Assembly: GCF_014651015.1 (NCBI RefSeq)
Contig: NZ_BMWB01000005.1
Location: 248,001 to 312,000, forward strand
Direction of reading: 5' to 3'
DNA: 64,000 bases
Origin: Streptomyces xantholiticus
GTDB lineage: Bacteria > Actinomycetota > Actinomycetes > Streptomycetales > Streptomycetaceae
A program made the position numbers and the translations under genes. Shown piece after piece: positions 8,281 to 16,367 of the stretch (positions are counted from its first letter, which is position 1; every line of letters starts with the position of its first letter). Under the pieces are notes generated by a model. The model was given only the letters and a program-made list of their open reading frames with translations. It searched no databases and was not told the origin of the DNA.

Positions 8281-9415
8281 GGGCCTCCGTGAGGTCCCGC
8301 CACAGGTCCTCGACATCCTCGAGCCCGACCGACATCCTCAGCAGCCGGTCGCTGACCCCGGCCTGGCGCCGGTCGTCGGCATCCACGATCCGGTGGCTGA
8401 TCGAGGCGGGGTGCTGGATCAGGGTGTCGACGCTGCCGAGGCTGACCGCGGGTGTGATCAGCCGTACTCCGGCGATCACGTCGTGCGGGTCGCCGTAGAC
8501 CTCGAAGGAGATCATCGCCCCGCCGATGCTCGGGTAGTGGACCCGGGCGACGCGGGGGTCGGTGCTGAGCCTGCGGGCGAGGTCGGCGGCGGTGGTGGAT
8601 GCGGCCCTGACCCGTACCGGAAGCGTGGACAGCCCGCGCAGCAGCAGGTATCCGGCCATCGGGTGGAGTACGCCGCCGGTCGCGAAGCGCACCTGGCGCA
8701 GCCGGCGGGCGAACTCCTCGTCGCAGGCGACCACGCCGCCCATCACGTCGCCGTGACCGCCGAGGTACTTGGTCGCGCTGTGCAGCACCAGCCGGGCGCC
8801 CTGCTCGGCCGGCCGCTGGAGTACCGGGGTGGCGAAGGTGCTGTCGACCAGCAGCGGCACCGAGCCGCAGGCGTGCCGTACGGCCCTCAGGTCGACCTCG
8901 GCCAGCGTCGGGTTGGCCGGGGTCTCCACCATCACCAGACCGGTGTCGGGCCGCAGGGCCTCCGTGATCCCCGCCGGGTCGGTCCAGGTGACCTCGGTGC
9001 CGAGCAGTCCGGCGTTCAGCAGATGGTCGCTGCAGCCGTACAACGGCCGGACGGCGACGACGTGGCGCAGCCCCATGCTCGCCCGCACCAGCAGCACGGC
9101 GGTCAGGGCCGCCATGCCGCTGGCGAAGGCGACGGCGCTCTGAGTGCCCTCGAGCTTGGCGAGTGCTGTCTCGAAGCGGGCCGTGGTGGGGTTGTCCAGC
9201 CGTGCGTAGACGGGCGGACCCTCCGGCCGTGCTCCGGTGGTGGCGAACGCGTCGATCCGCGCGGCCTCGCCGGCGGCGTCGTGCGACGGGTAGGTGGTCG
9301 ACAGGTCGAGCGGCGGGGCGTGCACGCCGAGCTCCACGAGGTCCTCGCGTCCTGCGTGCACGGCATCGGTGGCCAGGGCCCGGGTCACGGGTTCGGCCGA
9401 AGCTGCGTTCTCCAT
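8189..9415 (-). CDS. Cys/Met-metabolism PLP-dependent enzyme (gamma-lyase/synthase family)
   Basis: A 408-residue fold-type I PLP enzyme. It shows SGMAALTAVL (phosphate pocket), ARLDNPT, ETPANPT, Asp191 in DSTF (contact to the pyridine nitrogen) and the Schiff-base Lys216 in SATKYLGGHGD. This family includes methionine gamma-lyase, cystathionine gamma-synthase and gamma-lyase; the divergent Lrp-type regulator fits amino-acid breakdown, so methionine gamma-lyase is one candidate. The ATG at 9415 starts the family-like N-terminus. The last 30 or so residues extend beyond the usual family end and overlap the GNAT gene. Confidence 0.85.
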   Translation of the reverse strand: MENAASAEPVTRALATDAVHAGREDLVELGVHAPPLDLSTTYPSHDAAGEAARIDAFATTGARPEGPPVYARLDNPTTARFETALAKLEGTQSAVAFASGMAALTAVLLVRASMGLRHVVAVRPLYGCSDHLLNAGLLGTEVTWTDPAGITEALRPDTGLVMVETPANPTLAEVDLRAVRHACGSVPLLVDSTFATPVLQRPAEQGARLVLHSATKYLGGHGDVMGGVVACDEEFARRLRQVRFATGGVLHPMAGYLLLRGLSTLPVRVRAASTTAADLARRLSTDPRVARVHYPSIGGAMISFEVYGDPHDVIAGVRLITPAVSLGSVDTLIQHPASISHRIVDADDRRQAGVSDRLLRMSVGLEDVEDLWRDLTEALSARSARSVRPVPPARDGAVEGREPSPVGR

Positions 9416-9462
9416 GACCGCACTGTGAACAGTTACCGGGAGGTAGCGATTCTTCTCCGTGC

Positions 9463-9477
9463 TACGTTCGGCGAATG
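9463..9477 (+). promoter_or_regulatory. Candidate leaderless promoter of the Lrp gene
   Basis: TACGTT (9463-9468) sits 6 nt before the ATG at 9475. A start site 6-7 nt after a -10 box would coincide with the A of the start codon, giving a leaderless mRNA. No Shine-Dalgarno is visible and no good -35 was found. Confidence 0.45.
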
Positions 9478-9966
9478 GCTGATTCTGTCGCACTGGACCC
9501 GATCGATCTCCAGATTCTCCGCCTGCTGCAGAACGACGCCCGGACCACCTACCGGGACCTCGCGGCGGAGGTCGGTGTGGCCCCTTCGACCTGCCTGGAC
9601 CGCGTCACGAGGCTGCGTCGCTCCGGAGTCATCCTCGGCCATCGGCTCTCCCTCGACCCCGCGCGGCTCGGCCGCGGGCTGCAGGCGCTGCTGTCGGTGC
9701 AGGTACGGCCGCACCGGCGCGAACTGATCGGCCCGTTCGTCGAGCGCATCCGCGCGCTGCCGGAGTCGCTGGCGCTGTTCCATCTCACCGGCCCCGACGA
9801 CTATCTCGTCCATGTCGCGGTCACCGACATGGCGGACCTGCAGCGCCTGGTGATCGACGAGTTCACCTCGCAGCGCGAAGTGGCCCGGGTGGAAACGCGG
9901 TTGATCTTCCAGCAGTGGGAGTGCGGGCCGCTGCTGCCCCCGGCGGCGCCGGCCGACGGCAAATGA
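9475..9966 (+). CDS. Lrp/AsnC-family transcriptional regulator
   Basis: A 163-residue Lrp-type protein: an AsnC helix-turn-helix (about 8-60, YRDLAAEVGVAPSTCLDRVTRL) and a RAM ligand-binding domain (about 70-150). It is divergent from the Cys/Met PLP enzyme with only 59 bp between start codons, so it is the likely local regulator and would sense an amino acid. Probably translated from a leaderless mRNA. Confidence 0.9.
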   Translation: MADSVALDPIDLQILRLLQNDARTTYRDLAAEVGVAPSTCLDRVTRLRRSGVILGHRLSLDPARLGRGLQALLSVQVRPHRRELIGPFVERIRALPESLALFHLTGPDDYLVHVAVTDMADLQRLVIDEFTSQREVARVETRLIFQQWECGPLLPPAAPADGK

Positions 9967-10043
9967 CCGCCGGCGGCACCCACTGTCAGGCGACCAGGCC
10001 TGAACGGTGGTGACGGGGCCTCCGTTCGTACGAGGATGGGTAC

Positions 10044-11732
10044 ATGCCAGAGACTTCCAGCAGTGCGCTGCCCCGCCAGGTCGCCGACGCCTACGTCGAC
10101 GCACTCGTCGAACTCGACCCCACTCTGGGTACCTACCTGGGGATCAGGAAGAGTTCCGGGCTCCTGCCCGACTATTCGCCCGCCGGACAGAACGCGCTCG
10201 CCCGACTCGCCCGCGAAACCCTCGCCAGGCTCGACGACGCCGAGAAGCTGCCGGGCGCCGACAGCGACGCCGAGCGCCGCTGCGGGCGGCTGCTGCGCGA
10301 GAGGCTCACCGCCGAACTCGCCGTCCACGACGCCGAGGAGAGCCTCCGCGCGGTCAGCAACATCCACTCCCCCGCCCACACGGTGCGCGAGGTCTTCACC
10401 GTCACTCCGACGGAGACCGAGGAGGACTGGGCGGCGATCGCCGAACGGCTGCGCGCGGTCCCGCGGGCGTTGCAGGGCTACCGCCAGTCACTCCACCTCG
10501 GGCTCGAGAAGAAGCTGTACGGCGGCCCCCGCCCCACCGCCACGTTCATCGAGCAGCTGACGGAGTGGAGCGGCGGCGGCACCGGGCGGGGCTGGTTCGA
10601 GGAGTTCGCCGCAGCCGGCCCCGCCTCGCTGCGCGTCGAGCTGGACGTCGCGGCCCGTGAGGCGACCCGGTCCGTGGCCGAGCTGCGCGACTGGATGCGC
10701 GATGTGTACGCGCCTACCGTGGCGGACGCCCCGGACACGGTCGGCCGAGAGCGCTACGCGCGCTGGTCGCGCTACTTCAACGGCACCGACCTCGATCTCG
10801 ACGAGGCGTACGCGTACGGCTGGTCCGAGTACCACCGGCTGCTCACCGAGATGAAGAAGGAAGCGGAGAAGATCCTTCCGGGAGCGGGCCCGTGGGAGGC
10901 GCTGGCCCACCTGGACGAGCACGGCCGGCACATCGAGGGCGAGGAGGAGGTGCGGGTCTGGCTGCAGAACCTGATGGACGAGGCGATCGAGGCGCTCGAC
11001 GGCACGCACTTCGAACTCGCCGAGCGGGTGCGGAAGGTGGAGTCCCGTATCGCCCCGCCCGGCGGCGCGGCCGCGCCGTACTACACCGCCCCTTCGGAGG
11101 ACTTCTCACGGCCGGGCCGGACCTGGCTGCCGACCATGGGTGAAACACGCTTCCCCGTGTACGACCTGGTGTCCACCTGGTACCACGAGGGCGTGCCCGG
11201 CCACCATCTGCAGCTGGCCCAGTGGACGCACGTCGCCGACCAGCTCTCGCGCTACCAGGCGTCGGTCGGCCAGGTCAGCGCGAACGCGGAGGGCTGGGCG
11301 CTGTACGCGGAACGCCTGATGGACGAACTCGGTTTCCTGCACGACGCGGAGCGGCGCCTCGGCTACCTCGACGCGCAGATGATGCGGGCGTGCCGGGTCA
11401 TCGTCGACATCGGTATGCACCTGGAGCTGGAGATCCCCGCGGACTCGCCCTTCCACCCGGGCGAGCGGTGGACGCCGGAGCTGGCACAGGAGTTCTTCGG
11501 CATGCACAGCGGCCGGCCGGCCGACTTCGTCGAGAGCGAGCTGACCAGGTACCTGTCGATGCCCGCCCAGGCGATCGGCTACAAGCTGGGCGAGCGAGCC
11601 TGGCTCCTCGGCCGCGAGAACGCTCGGCGCGCGCACGGGGACGCGTTCGACGCGAAGGCGTGGCACATGGCGGCGCTGTCGCAGGGGTCGCTGGGGCTGG
11701 ACGACCTGGTGGAGGAGCTGTCGCGGCTCTGA
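10044..11732 (+). CDS. DUF885-family zinc-hydrolase-like protein
   Basis: A 562-residue cytoplasmic protein of the DUF885 family. The family hallmark HEGVPGHH is at about residues 381-388, followed by NAEGWALYAE about 35 residues on, the arrangement of an M32/M3-like metal site in which the two His and a downstream Glu bind the metal. Members are regarded as putative metallopeptidases; the substrate is unknown. It appears monocistronic, and a GC-rich intergenic repeat and a rhodanese gene fragment follow. Confidence 0.85.
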   Translation: MPETSSSALPRQVADAYVDALVELDPTLGTYLGIRKSSGLLPDYSPAGQNALARLARETLARLDDAEKLPGADSDAERRCGRLLRERLTAELAVHDAEESLRAVSNIHSPAHTVREVFTVTPTETEEDWAAIAERLRAVPRALQGYRQSLHLGLEKKLYGGPRPTATFIEQLTEWSGGGTGRGWFEEFAAAGPASLRVELDVAAREATRSVAELRDWMRDVYAPTVADAPDTVGRERYARWSRYFNGTDLDLDEAYAYGWSEYHRLLTEMKKEAEKILPGAGPWEALAHLDEHGRHIEGEEEVRVWLQNLMDEAIEALDGTHFELAERVRKVESRIAPPGGAAAPYYTAPSEDFSRPGRTWLPTMGETRFPVYDLVSTWYHEGVPGHHLQLAQWTHVADQLSRYQASVGQVSANAEGWALYAERLMDELGFLHDAERRLGYLDAQMMRACRVIVDIGMHLELEIPADSPFHPGERWTPELAQEFFGMHSGRPADFVESELTRYLSMPAQAIGYKLGERAWLLGRENARRAHGDAFDAKAWHMAALSQGSLGLDDLVEELSRL

Positions 11733-11944
11733 CGCGGCGGGGCGGGGCGGGGCGGGGTGCGAGGTCCGCTGCGGGCGCGGAGGCGGGGCCCGGGCGCGGT
11801 GCGCCGCGGGCGCGCGGGCGCCTGGTCCGCCGCGGGCGCGGGTGCGCCTGCGGTGGGCTGTTTCCCCACCTCGCCCTCCCCCTCCCCCTACGCCTGGCGG
11901 CGTGGGCGGTACCCCCATCCCGAACCGGGGCTCCGCCCCCGGAC
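11733..11944. repeat. GC-rich intergenic repeat, copy 1
   Basis: After a run of GGCGGGGCGGGG, the segment from about 11838 (GCGCCTGCGG...CCCGAACCGGGGCTCCGCCCC) resembles the two inverted copies at 29903-29995 and 30135-30224. It shares the succession of Cys-box-like GCGCCTGCGG, CCCGAA(A)CCGGG and stem-forming GGGCTCCGCCC blocks. Repeats of this kind are scattered between Streptomyces genes; role unknown. Confidence 0.55.
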
Positions 11945-12173
11945 CCCGTTCACAGGGGACTCCGCACCCCTGCCGCCGCTCCAGCGTGTGCGGTGCCGGC
12001 TCAGCAGCCGCAGTCGTCCCCGCCGGCGGGAGCGGTGAGCGGGTCGGGGTCGCGGGTGGTGCGGCCCTGCCAGGTCTCGTACTCGAAGCCCTCCCTGGCC
12101 CAGTACTCGAAGCCGCCGAGCATCTCCTTGACCTGGTAGCCGAGTCGGGCGAGGGCGAGGACTGCGCGGGTGG
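11945..12173. repeat. Direct repeat, left copy (pairs with 15270-15498)
   Basis: Aligns base for base with 15270-15498 at a fixed offset of 3325 bp. I see no mismatch over the first 201 bp (11945-12145) and four (12146, 12151, 12161, 12163) near the right end. It covers the sequence downstream of the rhodanese stop and the last 57 or so codons of that gene. Both copies are in the same orientation and flank the PucR and acyl-CoA ligase genes. Confidence 0.9.
12001..12173 (-). pseudogene. Truncated 3' copy of the rhodanese gene
   Basis: On the minus strand this encodes the C-terminal part of the rhodanese at 15326-15826, from about TRAVLALARLGYQ to the same DDCGC terminus and stop. It differs from the intact copy in two residues (A to V and Q to R). 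There is no catalytic loop and no start, so it is a duplicated fragment rather than a working gene. Confidence 0.85.
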
Positions 12174-12286
12174 GCTTATGAACAGCTCGTATGTCTCAGA
12201 CCCCTCCTGTCTCACCAACATCCAGGTGGGTCACCAGCTTGATCGACTACGGACTGAGCGTGTGAGTGTCTCAGTGACAGCGGGGG
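12174..12286. other. Non-coding segment next to the repeat breakpoint
   Basis: This stretch directly after the repeat is less GC-rich than its surroundings and has several stops. A 39-codon frame from the ATG at 12179 exists but has no recognisable family. No terminal inverted repeat or transposase fragment was identified. Confidence 0.35.
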
Positions 12287-13471
12287 TTACTGAATGACGT
12301 CACTGAGTGACGCGCCCGCCCGGCGGACCGCCAGGAGCGCCGCGCCGATGTCCGCCGCCGCTCGCGGATCGGACAGGGTGCGGCCCGCCAGCTCCTCGAT
12401 GCGGCGCAGTCGGTAGCGGACGGTGTTGGGGTGGACGAAGAGACTCCGCGCCGCGTCCGTGGCGGAGCCGGCGGCGGCGTACCAGTGCTCCAGGGTCTCC
12501 AGGAGGCGGGAACGCTCCGCGGCCGGGAGATCGAGCAGGGGCTGGAGGACCACCTCCACGAGGTGCGCCGCCTCGGCCGGGGCGGCGGCGACGACCATGG
12601 CCAGCGGGTTGTCGTCGAACCGCGCGACGCCGGGGCCGGTGCCCTGGAGGCCGGCCAGAGCCAGACGGGCGAAGCGCAGAGCCTGGGGGGTGTCCCGCAA
12701 CGAGTGAAAGCACGGGCTGACACCTACGCGGGCGCCCGCGCGGCGCAGGATGCGCAGGCAGGTGCTCTCCGCCGTCGCCGTGGGCAGGGCGGCCAGACCG
12801 ATCTGCTGGTCGGGCAGCAGCCGCCAGGCGAAGTGGACCTGGGCCTGACGCAGCGCCGTTTCCGTCCCCGCCAGCGGCTCCTCGCCGGGAGCGTCGGCCG
12901 CCGCCGCGGCGACCACGTAGGGTCCGCGGTCGGGCAGACCCAGCTCGCGAGCGGCCTCCCACAGCGTGCGGTCGGTGATGACGCCGGTGAACAGCGCCTC
13001 CACCAGTGCCGAGCGGCGCGCCTGACGCCGCGACGTCAACTCGGCGGTCGTCTCCCGGTAGGCCGCCGCCACCGCCTCCGCGTAGCGGCCGAACAGGGCC
13101 CAGATCTCCGCGGAATGGGACACCAGTTGGGCGTCGGTGACCTCGGGATGGGTGCGTGCCTCGGCGAGGACCTCCGTCCACAGGAGCTCGAAGCCGATCC
13201 GGTACGCGTGCAGGGTGTCCGCCAGCGGCACGCCCTGCTCGGCACGGAGGCGGCCGGTCTCCCGGGCCGGGCTCGGGTCCTGCGCGCCCGCGCGGCCGAG
13301 CTGGTTCAGGAGCAGGTCCGCATTGGCGGTGCACGAGCGGCGCAGCGAGTCCAAGGGGATCAGCGACTCGTCCTTGTAGGAATCGACGTCCGACCGGATG
13401 CGCTGCGCCATCCGCTCGCCCACTTCCGGCAGCCTCGCATGAAGCGCGGAGACCACCCCTGAGAGGTTCAT
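12287..13471 (-). CDS. PucR/CdaR-family transcriptional regulator
   Basis: A 394-residue regulator with an N-terminal helical domain (RsbRD-like, about 10-160), a middle region, and the C-terminal PucR HTH_30 segment (SLFVHPNTVRYRLRRIEELAG) near 345-390. It is divergent from the acyl-CoA ligase at 13621, which makes that gene the obvious candidate target. ATG at 13471. The pair lies between two direct repeats, which suggests they moved or were duplicated together. Confidence 0.85.
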   Translation of the reverse strand: MNLSGVVSALHARLPEVGERMAQRIRSDVDSYKDESLIPLDSLRRSCTANADLLLNQLGRAGAQDPSPARETGRLRAEQGVPLADTLHAYRIGFELLWTEVLAEARTHPEVTDAQLVSHSAEIWALFGRYAEAVAAAYRETTAELTSRRQARRSALVEALFTGVITDRTLWEAARELGLPDRGPYVVAAAAADAPGEEPLAGTETALRQAQVHFAWRLLPDQQIGLAALPTATAESTCLRILRRAGARVGVSPCFHSLRDTPQALRFARLALAGLQGTGPGVARFDDNPLAMVVAAAPAEAAHLVEVVLQPLLDLPAAERSRLLETLEHWYAAAGSATDAARSLFVHPNTVRYRLRRIEELAGRTLSDPRAAADIGAALLAVRRAGASLSDVIQ

Positions 13472-13620
13472 TCCCGCAGCGTAACGCCCCTGTTTTGTAC
13501 TCGGGAACAATCCGGGAGGGCAGGCGCTGTCATACCGCACATAGGCCGTCGCCACGGACATCTGCACGATGTCGTCAACGTGAACAACGGATTTCGACGG
13601 CGACGTTCGTGGAGGCGGTC

Positions 13621-15108
13621 ATGGCCAATCTGGCGGAGTTCCTGGTGGATACGGCACGGCGGCAGCCGGAACGCCCCGCGCTGCAGCTGGGGGGCCAGGT
13701 CACCAGCTACGCGGAGCTCGACGAGCGCAGCGCCCGCGCCGCCGCGCTGCTGCGGGCCGAGGGCGTACGAGCGGGAGACCGGGTCGCTCTGATGCTGCCC
13801 AACGTTCCCGAGTTCGTCGTCCTGTACTACGGCGTGCTGCGCGCCGGAGCTGTCGTCGTGCCGATGAACCCGTTGCTGAAGACCCGGGAGACCGAGTACC
13901 ACCTGCGCGACTCGGGCGCCCAGATGCTCTTCGAGTGGCACCAGGCGCCGGGCGAAGGCGCGCAGGGCGCGGCCGCCGCCGGAGTGCGGCACATGGCCGT
14001 CGAGCCCGCCGCCTTCGCGGGCCTGCTGGCCGGTCACGAGCCGCTGCCGGAGGTGAGCGAGCCGGACGGCGAGGACGTGGCCGTGCTGCTGTACACCTCC
14101 GGCACCACCGGCCGCCCCAAGGGCGCCACGCTCACCCACGCCGGGCTGCGGCACAACACCGAGGTCAACGCGGTCCATGTGCAGCGGATGACCCCGGAGG
14201 ACGTGGTGGTGGGCTGTCTGCCGCTGTTCCACATCTTCGGCCAGATCTGCACGATGAGCGTGACCGTCCGCGCCGGTGCCTCGCTCACCCTGATCCCCCG
14301 CTTCGACCCGCAGACCGTGCTGGACGCCATCGCCCGCGACCGGGCGACGATCTTCGAGGGCGTACCGACCATGTACGCGGCACTGCTCCAGAATCCGTCG
14401 GAGGCAGACGTGTCCACGCTGCGGATGTGCGTCTCCGGCGGAGCCTCGCTGCCGGTGGAGATCCTGCACGGCTTCGAGCGTCGCTTCGGCTGCGTGGTGC
14501 TGGAGGGCTTCGGCATGTCCGAGACGAGTCCGGTGGTCACCTTCAACCACCCCGACCGGCCGCGCAAGGCCGGGTCCATCGGCACCCCGATCAAGGACGT
14601 GGAGGTGCGACTCCTCGACGACAAGGGCCAGGACGTGGCTCCCGGCGAGATCGGCGAACTGGCCGTCCGCGGGCCGAACGTGATGAAGGGGTACTGGAAC
14701 CGCCCGGAGGAGACGGCGGCCGCCATCCCGGATGGCTGGCTGCGCAGCGGCGACCTCGCGCGCCAGGACGAGGACGGCTACCTGTACATCGTCGACCGCA
14801 AGAAGGACATGATCATCCGCGGCGGCTACAACGTCTACCCGCGCGAGATCGAGGAGGTGCTCCACGAGCACCCGGCCGTTGCGCTGGCCGCGGTGGTGGG
14901 CGTGGCCGACGCGCATCTGGGCGAGGAGATCGCGGCCGCGGTGGTGCTGCGCCCGAAGGCGCAGGTCACGCCCGACGAGCTCCGGAGGTTCGTCAAGGAG
15001 CGGGTGGCGGCGTACAAGTACCCGCGCGAGGTGTGGCTCGTGGACACGCTGCCGACCGGCCCAAGCGGCAAGATCCTCAAAAGAGAGATCAGCGCGCCGG
15101 CGGGGTGA
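13621..15108 (+). CDS. Long-chain fatty-acid-CoA ligase-like AMP-binding enzyme
   Basis: A 495-residue ANL-superfamily acyl-CoA synthetase. Visible core motifs are YTSGTTGRPKG (A3, about 157-167), GFGMSET (A5), GWLRSGDLA (A7), DRKKDMIIRGGYNVYPREIE (A8) and PTGPSGKILKRE with the catalytic lysine (A10). It would adenylate a carboxylic acid and transfer it to CoA. Chain-length preference cannot be told by eye. RBS GGAGG lies 7 nt before the ATG. Probably controlled by the divergent PucR regulator. Confidence 0.92.
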   Translation: MANLAEFLVDTARRQPERPALQLGGQVTSYAELDERSARAAALLRAEGVRAGDRVALMLPNVPEFVVLYYGVLRAGAVVVPMNPLLKTRETEYHLRDSGAQMLFEWHQAPGEGAQGAAAAGVRHMAVEPAAFAGLLAGHEPLPEVSEPDGEDVAVLLYTSGTTGRPKGATLTHAGLRHNTEVNAVHVQRMTPEDVVVGCLPLFHIFGQICTMSVTVRAGASLTLIPRFDPQTVLDAIARDRATIFEGVPTMYAALLQNPSEADVSTLRMCVSGGASLPVEILHGFERRFGCVVLEGFGMSETSPVVTFNHPDRPRKAGSIGTPIKDVEVRLLDDKGQDVAPGEIGELAVRGPNVMKGYWNRPEETAAAIPDGWLRSGDLARQDEDGYLYIVDRKKDMIIRGGYNVYPREIEEVLHEHPAVALAAVVGVADAHLGEEIAAAVVLRPKAQVTPDELRRFVKERVAAYKYPREVWLVDTLPTGPSGKILKREISAPAG

Positions 15109-15269
15109 GGTAGATGTGGTTGAGTCAGCCGGGTGCCGAGTAGCAACGCCGACGCGTTCCCGGGTTCTCCTCGGCTCCCCGGCCGACGGCGGCACCAGGC
15201 AACTGGGCGGATCGGTCACGCCTGTTCGGGTACCACTGCCCCTCCCCGGCCCATGTCCGGGACCGTCTG

Positions 15270-15498
15270 CCCGTTCACAGGGGACTCCGCACCCCTGCCG
15301 CCGCTCCAGCGTGTGCGGTGCCGGCTCAGCAGCCGCAGTCGTCCCCGCCGGCGGGAGCGGTGAGCGGGTCGGGGTCGCGGGTGGTGCGGCCCTGCCAGGT
15401 CTCGTACTCGAAGCCCTCCCTGGCCCAGTACTCGAAGCCGCCGAGCATCTCCTTGACCTGGTAGCCGAGTTGGGCAAGGGCGAGGGCAGCGCGGGTGG
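15270..15498. repeat. Direct repeat, right copy (pairs with 11945-12173)
   Basis: Right-hand copy of the roughly 229-bp repeat. This copy is part of an intact rhodanese gene, so it is probably the original. Confidence 0.9.
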
Positions 15499-15826
15499 CG
15501 CCGTTGCAGCCGGGGCCCCAGCAGTAGGTGACGACCGGGACGGACTTGTCGAGGAGTTGCTCGGCCTGTTCGGGGATGAGAGCCGTCGGCAGGTGCACGG
15601 CGCCGGGGATGTGGCCCTGGTCCCAGGACTCGGTGGAGCGGGAGTCGAGGACGACGAAGCCGGGGTCGCCGCCGGCCGCGAGCGCGGCCTGGACGTCGGA
15701 GACATCGGCGTGGAAGGCGAGGCCGGCGCCGAAGTAGGCGGCCGCGGCGGCCGGGGAGGCGGGCGCAACCCGCAGGACGGGGTTGGCGTCCGGCGTCACG
15801 GTGATGTCGCTCTGCGTCGTGGTCAT
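15326..15826 (-). CDS. Rhodanese-domain sulfurtransferase-like protein
   Basis: A 166-residue single-domain rhodanese. VLDSRSTESWDQGHIPGAV is the CH2A-type segment, and the active loop is CWGPGCNGATRAA with the catalytic cysteine after VVTY. It ends in DDCGC, which adds two further cysteines. Such proteins carry persulfide sulfur. The ATG at 15826 has no Shine-Dalgarno; TAGATT lies 7 nt upstream, so it may be leaderless. It is divergent from an Lrp gene, with two palindromes between them. Its 3' end is duplicated at 12001-12173. Confidence 0.88.
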   Translation of the reverse strand: MTTTQSDITVTPDANPVLRVAPASPAAAAAYFGAGLAFHADVSDVQAALAAGGDPGFVVLDSRSTESWDQGHIPGAVHLPTALIPEQAEQLLDKSVPVVTYCWGPGCNGATRAALALAQLGYQVKEMLGGFEYWAREGFEYETWQGRTTRDPDPLTAPAGGDDCGC

Positions 15827-15863
15827 GACCAGGAATCTACGGTCGGTGATCGTCTCCAGGAAG

Positions 15864-15905
15864 TGGGATTCCCCGGTACCTGTCTTGATCGGCCGGGGAT
15901 TCCCC
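15864..15905. promoter_or_regulatory. Paired Lrp-type operator sites between rhodanese and Lrp genes
   Basis: TGGGATTCCCC (15864-15874) and GGGGATTCCCC (15895-15905) are near-identical palindromes with centres 31 bp apart, close to three helical turns. They lie in the 94-bp space between two divergent starts. The second lies inside the spacer of a candidate promoter (TTGATC at 15885-15890, 17 bp, TTGTCT at 15908) for the Lrp gene. Binding by the adjacent Lrp protein is the likely explanation. Confidence 0.65.
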
Positions 15906-15920
15906 TGTTGTCTGTCGGCC

Positions 15921-16367
15921 ATGACCGCGTATTCACCGGACGCCACTGACTGGCGCATACTCCAGGCCCTGCAGACCCAGGGCAGGGCCAGCTTCACGGA
16001 GCTGGCCAGGGCCGTCTCCATGTCGGCGAGTGCCGTGACCGAGCGGGTGCGACGGCTGGAGGAAGCGGGTGTCATCAAGGGGTACTCGGCCGTCGTGGAC
16101 GAGGAGCGGCTCGGGCTGCCGATCCTCGCGTTCGTACGGCTTCGCTATCCGAACGGCAACTACAAGCCGTTCCACGATCTGCTGGACACGACGCCCGAGA
16201 TCCTCGAGGCCCACCACGTCACCGGCGACGACTGTTTCGTGCTGAAGGTGGCGACCCGTTCGATGAGCCACCTCGAAGAGGTGGCGGGAAAGATCGGCGC
16301 GCTCGGTTCCGTGACGACGAGCGTCGTGTACTCCTCTCCCCTGCCGCGCCGCCCGATCAGTCGCTGA
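15921..16367 (+). CDS. Lrp/AsnC-family transcriptional regulator
   Basis: A 148-residue Lrp protein with an AsnC-type HTH (about 8-58, FTELARAVSMSASAVTERVRRL) and a RAM domain (about 68-140). The ATG at 15921 lies about 7 nt after a weak -10, with no Shine-Dalgarno. It is divergent from the rhodanese gene; sulfur amino acids would be a logical signal but this is inference. The 3' end overlaps the convergent sbcC stop by 11 bp. Confidence 0.9.
   Translation: MTAYSPDATDWRILQALQTQGRASFTELARAVSMSASAVTERVRRLEEAGVIKGYSAVVDEERLGLPILAFVRLRYPNGNYKPFHDLLDTTPEILEAHHVTGDDCFVLKVATRSMSHLEEVAGKIGALGSVTTSVVYSSPLPRRPISR

Noticed and set aside
13468..15768. A very long minus-strand open frame (766 codons) opposite the acyl-CoA ligase
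   Set aside because: It is antisense to a clear AMP-binding enzyme, and long shadow frames are expected at this GC content.
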